From assembly GCA_002633005.1 (NCBI GenBank), contig NMRA01000028.1:1334753-1398752 (forward strand): 64,000 nt of DNA. Direction: 5' to 3'. Position 1 is the first letter of the stretch. Each line of letters opens with the position of its first letter. The notes under the pieces are model-generated. The model made no database searches. It saw only the letters and a program-made list of their open reading frames with translations, and was not told the origin of the DNA. Below are positions 1-11,500 of the stretch, in pieces. This DNA is from Phoronis australis. Lineage: Eukaryota > Phoronida > Phoronidae. The position numbers and the translations under genes are program-made.

Positions 1-475
1 GAAATATCTCTTGTTTCTGCTAGTTTGATCACGTCACAGCGCACTCGGTCCGGCCGTTGACAGACCGGACCAAGTAAACCTGCAAGTAAAACTGCAGTGT
101 ATTGAGCCGCAAAAGTTGGTTAATATCTCTCTTGTGAAAAGCAGATGAAAATATTAAAGTAAGATGTGAAATCTAAATGTTTGATTCGTGGCGTTGTGTG
201 TAATATTGGGTGCTCCCATCCCACCTGGCTGACCGGTGACCCTTGCAGTTGCTTATGGGTACTCTATTTCCTGTTCAAAAGATTAAAATAAAGATTTTTG
301 TCGGCCAGAGTTATTTTGGCGCCACATGCTCATAAAAATGAAATCTTATTTAAAAAAAAAAAGTATTTGGTGGAACCGTTCATATTATAACACTATGGCA
401 AACATTCAGGTATCAACGGTACCTTGCAACTCGGTCGGAGGTATCTACTTGGTCTGCGAGGTCCGACCATGTAAG

Positions 476-497
476 CCGACCAAGTTAACTTGGTCGG
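476..497. repeat. perfect 22-bp palindrome
   Basis: The left arm CCGACCAAGTT (476-486) is followed directly by its exact reverse complement (487-497), with no spacer. Half-sites resembling GACCAAGT recur at about 67-74 and 445-454. Confidence 0.85.
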
Positions 498-1927
498 GTG
501 GCCTACTTGGTCTGCAACAGATAAAATAGTTTTGTAGGTGGAAAGAACTTGGTTTTACACAGATTACGTATGTTGTACACTTTAGACCAGATGTTAACAC
601 GTGAGTTGACTCTCCACTAAGAAGAAACACAACTAGGTAAATGAAACAAGAACCCGAGCCAATACATAATTTATTTTAATACACAATTCTTATCATGCTT
701 TAAATAAATAAGACGTACACATAGATTTCACAAGTCTTTTGATGTGGGGTGTTGACCCTATGTCCATTCATAGTAAAGCTGCAGACTTTCACACAGTCCA
801 CATTAAATGTGCAACATGTACTTTCAATTTCACAAATAATCTTTGAGAATCCATTACCTTATCTTGAACCCTAAATCCTAAAAATGCTCAAAATTAGAGA
901 CTAGGAAAACCAATAGCACAAAATACACATGGAAGAATGGCCTCTAGACAAGTACATGTAACTGCAAACAGTTTAGGGAGCCCATGAAATATCGCCTTCT
1001 TGAGGTTACATCATCCCAAGAACACGACCCTTTTGCAGGCATCAACACCATAAACCCTTTTGTATGGTTTCTTAGATTCTTGTCCTTGAACTTGTGCACA
1101 AGCCTGAAGCAGCACAAGAAGAGATGTCACAATGTCAAATATGAATAGATTTGTGAAGTTGGAAAATGGAAAAATTTGTAGTTTTGAACTCCCAAGGCGA
1201 ATCCTGTCAGAGAGAATTAAAGGTACCCTTTCACAAGCAAAGTGAATACCTTTCGTCATGACAAAAGCTCCCTTCTGAGCAGCAAGTCCTGTACAACAAT
1301 TTTATGTGAGAATTCCTTCTATTGGACAACCATATTTCTCAGCAAGAGGTTGACAATAACCCCAAAACACACCACAAACCTGGTAACTGGGTTCAACAGT
1401 TTAAGGTAATTATATACAACCAGAAAACAGAAAAATACTTCAGCTCGCCAAGTGGCAAGAAGTTTGACTACTAATTTAGAAGCACTGGAAGACAAAGCTA
1501 GACATGGAAAGGCACCTTATACCCAAACATGGCAGTAATTCGAAATACGAAACAGTGTAGTTCCAGCTGAATGACTCAATTCGCCATTCTACCACAACAT
1601 TCTAAACTAACCAATCATATTTAGGAAATGAAGCATGCCACACATGCTCAGTGAGGCACTAAAAAGGGCAACTCCTCACCTATTTTGCACAAAAACAAAG
1701 GTCTAAATTGTTACTTAATGGAAAACTGTTTTTTGGTGTCTACACAGTACATACCAAACTAATTATAAACTAACATTTTCTTGAGGCAACTCTTCACTTA
1801 TTTCACACTTAACTTATCACCAAAATTGTCATTTTTCAAAAGCCAGTTTATAATACTTTGCTACAAACCTCGTTTTCTGACATCACGCAGTACAAACCAT
1901 GATATAATGGACTAACATTTCATGATC

Positions 1928-1933
1928 TTTATT
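1928..1933 (-). promoter_or_regulatory. candidate poly(A) signal of the MCF2L-like gene
   Basis: AATAAA on the minus strand about 540 nt past the exon 24 stop. Other AATAAA strings occur near 670, so the true 3' end is not fixed. Confidence 0.25.
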
Positions 1934-2468
1934 TTTGTGGATAAATTTGACAAAATAGAATTTTAGTCGTAGACCATATTATGTGAAGAAATACTATACC
2001 CTTTAATTTTGTTGAAAATTTGACAAAACAACATTTCACTTGTCTGCCATAATGCGTGACAAATAGGTTAAGAACTACGGTAACACAAATATGGAGAACA
2101 ACATGAAAAACAAACACTATCACAGAAATCAGATTCTGACAATACAAACTCTCTGGTATGCAAATGAAGTCAGATAGTTAATGGGTGTTCCAGGCCCCTA
2201 CAGAGAATTTCTTACCCATAATTCCTATGGTCAACTGTAGCACCCGCATATTTACAACCACCAATAAATGCATTAGATAAACATATCTGCTTGATACACA
2301 GGACAGGATGAACACAAGATGGGACAACCAACGAATCAGTTACTGTGTACAGTTCCCAACGAATCATATGATGTATCAGAACTCCATCAATGTTCCCAGG
2401 ACACCAAAGGTTACTCAACGATTGCCAATGCTGGCCAGAAGACAGTTTTCTCCACATTCCGTTTTAAC

Positions 2469-2545
2469 TTAAACCATGCTCTCCTCGGGGGGAAAGTAAG
2501 ATTTATTGCCGCCAGACAAGCTTGTCTTACTACCAACGGCAGAGT
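2469..2545 (-). CDS. MCF2L: MCF2L-like exon 24 (C-terminal tail and stop)
   Basis: 77 bp ending in TAA at 2469-2471. A long pyrimidine tract and tttcag precede it, and its phase matches the exon 23 donor. Encodes DSAVGSKTSLSGG then NKSYFPPEESMV. The tail is not recognisable by homology. The call rests on the splice sites, the frame and a composition like the preceding SDSNSS linker. Confidence 0.7.
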
Positions 2546-5500
2546 CTGAAACAAAAAAATGCATTGAAACTTTGGAATCTCAGAAACAATTAGAGACATT
2601 CAAAAGAAATTCTGTTGTCATTCTTTATGTGCAGCGCACAGCAAAAAGTAACAAGAGCTAAAACTACAAAAGACAAGAGCGTTCAAGTACATGTTCCTAT
2701 AATGACATGTACTTCTGTATTCTTTCCATGATTGTTCGGGAGCAGGGAGGAGCACTGTTTTGGCATCCCAAAATTGTTTTACCGAAATTCAAATTTGCCT
2801 ACTCACGGGTTTTTGAAAGCACGTATAGTTTCACTTTAAATGTTCATGTAACACTCACCAATGCTGCTGTTCGAGTCGGAGGACTTGACAAGTTCCAGGT
2901 AGCTAGCAGGAGCCCAGCCCATCTGATGAGTGCGGTGAACTTTGACATACCACCAGCCACCATCACCAACACTAGTGACCTCTACTGTATCACCTTCCTT
3001 CAACGACACTTCGCTAGCATCCAAGCTGGCATAGTCCGCTAGAACTTGATAAGTGGGTATGTGGCCCTGTAAAGATGAGAGATATTAGACCATCGAAGAT
3101 GAGAGAAAATGTTGAGGATTCCCAACTTCCATCCTGAAATATCGAAATTTAACAAAAATCTTTTCCACGAAGGGTAATGGCAGAGTGAGTTAACACTCAC
3201 ACTGATTACATTTAAGATGTTCTTAGACTAATCCTTTCCTTCACCAAAAACCTCAAGTTTCAATAAATACATTTTTGAGATTTTTTAAAATTCTGCTAAC
3301 AAAATTCAGGACTCAGGTCACAAAATGCAAAGCATAAGACGTCAGCTAATATCTGATGAGCAAAATCACTCAATTAAGGTCTTCATGGGACAAGACAATG
3401 TGCCATCCTCAAGGAAAATGCAGGGTCTGGCACCAAGAAAAAACTAAGTAGTGTGTAACTTGGAAACGTGACAACAGTGTTTACAAATATTACAACAACT
3501 TAAGTATATCACTGTAGCTGGGCATAAACACACTCTTCTAACAGTTACAGTATTTTTAGCATTGCTAAGACTGGCGAAAGACAAGGATCCAATTTTGACA
3601 ATCCACCATTCAAAACTATTCATTTCTTGTCCTCAAATTCAAATCTTCACAACCAATGAAATACTGAACTATTTCAAAAAAAAAAAGGTTTACGTACCCC
3701 AGTTTCATCATATCCTGCAGCGGGTACTTGTTCCTGACTGGACACAGACTGCGTCGAGTCGTTGTCACCTTGTACCTTGACATCATCGTCAGTGTTGGAG
3801 AACTCATCACTGGACCACCCATCGTCAGACGACACTGCAGATTTGCCGTCGTCAGGAGCAGATCGTGATGTGACAGGTGCATTGACACAGCTCTCGTCGC
3901 TCAGTGCTAACAGTCTGCGGGTTGGAAGATTTATTACAAAATATGACAAATTTTCTTCATCAAAATAATAATTACGGAAATTAACAAAGCAAAAGGGATT
4001 GCTAGGAAAATGTTGCTGCAGACATTCTTCTGATTTTCTACGATGTTATACATTATTACTTCTGTATTTGGTTAGAATGTAGCAAAAGGCAAACAATAAC
4101 AAGGACATCTAACCTAATGTACTTTGATCACCTAAAAACAATATGTTTTATACATTCCAAACAGAGAAAAATTAGATTATATGCTGTTGTATAAAATAAG
4201 AAATTATTTTAACATATTGAAATTTGTTATGATCTGTTCACTCTCTACATTAGTGCAACAATCTCACTAAAGAGAACTGCAAAACTGCTCAAACTGAAGA
4301 ACTTATACAAACAACCGATATGGGTAGAAATTTTGCAAAACTTTTCCAATGTCAAACTTACCGTTGACTTATTTGATTCGACAAACCCCCAGTTGAATTG
4401 TGTCGACCAGCTGAAAAATAGAACCAGATTTGTGATTTTGGCGGATAATCGTGCTCAGTTTTCCACTCAACAGTTCTGCGACAATAGGTGTCACTGATGT
4501 TAAGCATAAATACTTGCTGATACTAAACACAACAATATTTTTGAATTACAATGGGAAATGTTCAAGTCGCTAAACCATGACTGATCACGTGGAATGGGAT
4601 ACTAGCGGCCTCCATAGGAAATGGAGACAATTTATAACCTCCGTTTAAATCCCTATAACAAAACATGTCTAATCGCATACACGGTAAAAAGCTCTTTTCA
4701 CAAACTTAAAGTCATAATGTTCCTCTATTCCACCCACTGGCAAGAAGAAGTACCTGCTGGTACAGTCATGTGGCGATAAGAATCACTCGTCATGTGACCA
4801 GCTCCTATTGCTTCCTGATTGTCTTCCATTAAAATACAAGAATAATCTAATATCTCCTAGGGTTAAATAACAAACTTTTAAATGAAATGTCTTGGCATCC
4901 AAAAACCCACAGGAGGAGTGTTACCTTTGATAGCCTCATACTGTGTCATTAAAACATCTTTTATCTGTTTCACCCAGGCAGTCTTGACTACCTCACTAGG
5001 AGCCTGTAACATAACAGTATTATAATTACTACCTCACTAGGAGCCTGTAACACAACAGAATTAGAACTACTGAGCAATACAAAGGACATTCCATGGCTAC
5101 TTCATTCCTTCTTATTTTAAGTTGTTTTTAACTGTCTCCTAAACTTTGCTGTGTAATGTATTTTCAAGTCGGTATGAGATCTGTAGTGAGCATGTGTGAG
5201 TTGTCAAGTTGCTTTCACTGACAACAGATTTTGCTTTGCCCTTTGACCTTTTCTAAGTGTTTAAAGCCAAGTTCAGAAAAAAAACTTTGACACAGAGCAA
5301 ATATTGTTTCCATTAAATTCTATCATATCAGTTTCCACTCAGACAGCCATTTCCCTAAGTGTTGTCATGACGATCATGGCACTCCAATCAGCACCCACAA
5401 TAGATAAAGTGCTGGTAGAGTTAGGTTCTGATCCTTCCACTACTTTCCACAGAAGCAGGTTATTGATACAGACCAAGGGCTCGTTCCAACAAAACTGACT

Positions 5501-8500
5501 TAGCTAAGACAAATCTTAATTTTTAGTAAATTTTAAGACAAGGCTTAAATTTGTCTCGATACCGAAAGAGATCTTAAGCTGCTTGAATTAAGTTTTTGAT
5601 AAAAGTTTTGTCTTAATTTTAACTATCTTACCGGATGTAGAAATTTCAAAGTATGGAAGTTAAGACAAATCTTAGACATAAGTCAAAAATGAACTTAAGT
5701 TAGTTTCTTGGAACGGGCCCCAAGTCAATGACCTGGTATAACCTGCTTCAGCACAAAACAGGCCACAACTGACATCATGCAGGGTCAAATTTTCGTTCAC
5801 TGTGACTGGAAAATATGTGGGAACATCTTATCATTTTCCATAATGTTTAAGTTGTTAAAAGGGGAATTACGCACTATGTTACAAAAAGTGATTTTATGTA
5901 AATCAAGTGGTTATCTCTTAAAACTGTAAACTTTAATAATTTGCATGCAGACAACTCAGCAGGATAGTCTAGACATGCGACTAAACTGCATACATTGACT
6001 CCAATGTCCAATCAACAATTAATATTGTGAAACAACACAACCAATAACACTAACCTGCAGGGTAAACACCTCAACTCGTCCGTGAAGCCACAGCTCAAAC
6101 TTCCTCGGATCACTCTTAAGGCCCTCTGTAAGACCAATCTGTGCTGTCTAGGATAAGGAAAATGTACAATTAATGACATGAATTCTGGTGACGTTAACTC
6201 ATTGTTGTTTCAAACAGGGTAACATCGCAATGCACAGCTTATGTATAGTTCAAGGCAACAAGGTGATCCACCGTTCTGACATCAATGTCTACAGGATTGA
6301 TGCATTTGACTGCACCTCATCATTGACATGACTGTCTCAATAGGTTACTAATTGTCATCTAAATCTTGTAACGTTTCACTGCAGGTGAATGAAATCACAG
6401 TCAAATCTCTCAGTCATACAAAGCCAGTCGACCACTCCATGACTGCTTATCCCTCTCTTACCTTACCATAAAACTTAATATGTAAGTAAAATTAAAACTC
6501 ACAATTTCTCCCTATCAATATTCACAATTTGGACAGCTTTGCTAAAATCAGACACACTGGGACTTTTCAAAAGTGTCACATTTTGGCACAACTTTAATTA
6601 CATGGTAGTACTGGAGGGAAATCTGGGAGGGAATGACACCAACCTTTAACCACCTCATTTAAGTCTCGTCTAGTCAAAGTACTGCACCAAGGCCCCAACT
6701 GTGTATTTTCTCCACATACTACTAGGTGGCAACAGATGTCACCAGTTCCATGTGACCAACCACTCTAGTCATACCAGCATCTACAATTATTTACCAACAC
6801 TGACCTATTTCTACAGTGCTCACCTTTAAAGCATTCTTGAATATATAGGACACATTTTCAGCACTCTGCTGGTCCTCTTTCCGTTTACAGAAGAGAACCA
6901 TCTTTTCATACAGGAAAACATGTCTCTGCATCGGCTTGAACCTAAGGTCTTTGATCTTTGTCTCCTTGTGTTCTGTCCACACCTGAAACGCCCCCTGCAT
7001 CAGTAGTCGACCCTGGTCCGACACATTACCGTGGTAACCTGTGATGGCAACCTGGTGCATCAGGTCATTAACATATTTCAACACGCTCAGCATGGTGTCC
7101 AGAGCTTCCTTTAGTTCACTACTTCCGGCGGCTTCACCCGAATACTTAAGCATCTCCTGCAAAAAAATTCTGACTAAAAATCCTTCGAAATTTACTATAT
7201 ACTGGTAATTAATTACTACATAATGGTAATTAATTACTATATACCAGTAATTATTTACTATATACCGATAATTATTTCAAAGTCAACAAAAGAGGCAAGT
7301 TCTAACATTCTACCAATGAAGTTACACCTATTTATTCGCCTGTCTCAAAATAATAAACAAGATGTTTATGAAACAAAGAAGCAATGACATCATCAGCATG
7401 TTCCAATACACAACACACATACACATGACCAGAGGTTGATTGATATCCGTTGTGAAAAAGAAAAACAGAAGTAAAATGAAGTGCTCTTGCTATGGAAGTC
7501 GGAATGAACCAACTACGAACTCTACTATGTGTTTAGTCAAGGAACCAGTCAGTCTTGAACAGTAGTTCCCAAGTTGGGAAATCATTTCTCACTAGAAAGA
7601 ACAAGTTGAGACCAAGTTTAAGCAGTAAGCACTACAACACAAAAGTGAAATGTTTTTGACACTGAAAATTGCCAGCAACCTGTACATTGGAGCTTTAAAC
7701 ACTTTATTGGGAGTCTATGATCATTATATTTATTTGACATTATCACTACTCAGAAACTCTAGAGGAGTATGTAGATAATATTTATTTATGTGACCTGGTT
7801 CTGCCCCACTTTCCATGTAAACAATTTTACTTAATGGACAAAGTACTTGAAATATGAACAAAAGATATTCTTGGAGACAGGAAATTGCCAAGAGGTGAAC
7901 ACTGGGACCTCAGCTGATAACAACAGAAAACACTAGTAGGTTACCCAGCAGATATGGCCGATTTGAAATTAACAAATAAACACAAAACGATTAAGAACCC
8001 AAGCAAAAGCTTTTCCAACCTAACACAGCTGACTTTGATCCAAACGGCAATATGATAGAAGCACTTCTTTAGTTATTTACTCCACTGAAGTGCTCAACAC
8101 AACTGGGAAAAATCTATATCATTTTTCATAATCTATTTATCTCAGTGAATGTAAACACAGGGTTCAGATATTAAACTGTTGTCAAAATTTGATAAATAAA
8201 ACAGAATTGTAGAATAATTGTAATAAAAATTTAAGTGATCATCACAAATGAAGGGTTCTTATTGTTGTTGAGTAAGAAAGAAATGCACCAAAAACTTGCA
8301 TACTCAGCAATGGTGTACTTTTGTATCCTCTTTAATGGACAACTTGATCTTAAAAGTTGATTCGAACCCCACACACCATGGTGCCAATGAATGTGACCAG
8401 ATACAAGGTGGATATCTGTAACCTGTAAGGTCAGAGGTCATGCATGTCTACCAAGTGTTTCTTGTAGAGCACTCCTGTTTCCAGCAGGTGAACAAGTCCA

Positions 8501-11500
8501 GGTTTTACCACAGACACATGGACACCCTGCTTTTAATTTGTTTCACTGTCAGAAAACAAGTGGTATGCAGCAAAAAGTATACACTCCGTTGTTGGCAAAA
8601 GCCCTACAAGCCCTGAGTACCAGTCAAACCAATTACAACAAGCATCAGTGGCCACAACACGTCAGTGCTGATGATGTCATTCAAGCAGGCTTACAACAGC
8701 TGCTGGTGTAATCAAGATATACTTAAAAGACATATTGACTGAACCATGTGACAAGCACCAACAGGAAACATTCACCCTCACTCTTCTAATACACAAGGTG
8801 CCAGTCAAGCCAATGTAGGATGGCTGCTGCTCAGTTTATACTGTTCACCAGACTAACAACTCTACTTCTGCTGGTGTTTGCATCACACTATGTGGCGCAG
8901 GACACCAGAGCTGGCACCAGGGGATGCGTGTTTCAAGATGGCAGCCATTTGTACCGCCTTCAGTCTAGTGACGACGGAAACTGCCCCAGTCCCATAGATT
9001 TGCAAAGAAACTTGAACCACTTGAACGACTTTGTGCAAAGACAGGTGTATGCCGTGGAAAGCAAGATGGCGGAGATTCATAATACCTACACACCTTCATT
9101 GAGAGAACTCCACCAGCAAATAGCTGAGATCAAGCATACTCAACATGTAAGTACAACACGAAACTTTGAATGCGGTGATTGCGAACATTCATTGAATAAA
9201 GTGAGAGTAGCATTTAATATCCTTATTCATATTGGAAGACATGAAATATATCATCAAGAGAACATTGGGCACCAACTATAAAACAGAACTGGCAATGTTT
9301 TAGTCACCATGTCTAGTTATACTAATAGTATGTTCATAATATTGAAGATATGTTACAAATTGACCTTTCCTTTCACTATCTAGGTCAGTAAAAACTCTCC
9401 TCAAAACACAGTATCAGGTGCCCCAAGTAGCTAATGGCTCAAAAAACAGGCAGACCGAAGTTTTGCTAAATACCAGTAACATTTGCTTTTACTGCAGGCT
9501 ATGGCTTTGCTGGAATGTTGTTGCTATGCTAGGGACATTCTATTTGCAAGTGTCTGTGAATTTGTGGAGTTGGCCAATTCCAAGCAGCAGGCAATGATAT
9601 GAGTCATCTAGTCATGTGACATGTTTTTTATACTTTCAACAGCTGCAGGAACTGGTTATGAGGACACAGAACCGATTGCTGCAAAGGTTACAAGGTTAGA
9701 TTGAATTATTGATCATATAAATAAAAAATGTTTGAATAAGATTACCACAGAAATTTCTTCCAACTCAGATAAGAATTTTTAAATTTCTCACACAATCAAC
9801 TGCCAATCAGCACTATCTATTGATCATCTTTTAATTTATTTAATTTTTGCAAGCTCTTTAGAAGACACATTCACAGTTAACCGTAAATTTACTATAATTG
9901 CAACACAAATGCTTAACTTACTTTAAAAAAATCAAACTGAAATTTCTAGAAATTCGTCAAATTCTCAACTACTGAGAAATTATTGAAAACAAAGAACAGA
10001 AAAATGTTACGATGACATTCTGACACTTTCTTCTGGTTCTTCAAGGTTTCACGGCCACTGGAACCAGTTGTAAAGGAAACTATGTTCAAAACGGGACATC
10101 TTGCTACAACTTCGTAGAGCATGCGAGCACCTGGTTCGATTCAGAGGCATTCTGTATGTCACAGGGTGCACACCTCGTCGCCATAGAAACCATGGCAGAG
10201 AACAGTTTCTTGAACAGCTACCTGATGGCAAACCCAAGTAGGTATTTATTTCACAATGTGTTTTCATTTATCCAACAATCTCTAGATTTTCCACAACACA
10301 ACTCTTTCCTCTTATCATAACCATTCAAAACAAATCACAGTTGCCCTTCTTAAATTATAAATACATTTAGAAAGTTTTCTGATGCAAGTATACAACAAAG
10401 CATTTTAACTTTATTACACTGCTTTAACTTGTATAACCATTAGGCCAAGTTATTGCAAATTTTTCAACAAACTACCAATAGGGGGAGTACATGTAGTCAA
10501 AAATCCTCTCAGCATGTACAGAGCAATGACAGAATTTCAGCAACTAATGCTACACTTCATACCAGTTTTGAGAGGCCTTTCAAACTATTACCAACCTTTA
10601 CTCTAACCTCATGTTTTAGGATATAAGATTTACAACTGGTGGACAGGAGGAAATGACGTTGAGGTCGAAGGACAGTGGAGGTGGTTAGGTACAGGTGAAG
10701 AGTTTACGGTATCAAAGTGGGCCCCTGGTGAGCCAAGCAATAGTGGCGTGGACACTGACGGAAATGCAGGTAGCGAACAGTGTATGTGGATGCACGCTTC
10801 CCTTGATTGGAATGACGCTCGCTGTGAGTCTAGAACTTACTTTATATGTGAAATGGAGTTACTGCAGACGACCAAGGATTGATAATGAGGCTGCAAGATG
10901 GCTGACAAAGGATATTCTATCATTACTGCAAGACTCTTAACTAGAAGGCAATGACAGCCATGGTACACTGACTTACTGTATCTGTTGAAGTCTTTAGGTA
11001 GTACTGGGCTGAGTACTGAGGAATGCACCTTGCATTTGCAGTGAAAAATCCTCATTTATGAAATGGAAACAGTAAATTCAATCCCAAAATTTATTAATTC
11101 TGTAGCTCATCCTCACAGACTTATCACTTCAGTGGCTGCCATTTTGCTAGAACAGGCTAGAAATAGTAAATTCACTAGCCTACTCGGGGAAATATTCACG
11201 TTTTGCAAAATCTTGCTTTTTTGAAAAAACCTAGGTCTATAGAAAGTTCTCCTGTATATCATGCTTTTGACGCTTGGTCCAACAGCTGTAGTACAACACA
11301 CCATTGTGTGAATAGGGATGCAAGGCTATTCAAACTGTAGTATAGTAAGTAATCCCATGTTTAGCATACAATAAGGTAAAAATGACAGAAAATACAGATT
11401 AAGACAAATTAATCTATAGCACTTGACCTGTACATCTGATAGAGGTTCTATCATCTGGAGTAAGGTAGTCAGAATTTGAAAAATGAAAAAAGATATTTTT

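Larger units (their letters stand above)
1..2468. other. 3' UTR and downstream flank of the MCF2L-like gene
   Basis: No coding exon recognised on either strand; all open frames are short and without homology. Holds a perfect 22-bp palindrome at 476-497 inside a cluster of GACCAAGT-type motifs (positions 36-75 and 430-520). Some AT-rich sequence at 1700-2060 resembles low-level dispersed repeat text seen again near 41500 and 61400 (a shared 'tatggcagacaaatg'-like string). Confidence 0.5.

Noticed and set aside
2707-3042. 111-codon plus-strand open frame over the SH3 exon
   Set aside because: It is the antisense shadow of exon 23; the minus strand encodes a clear SH3 domain.
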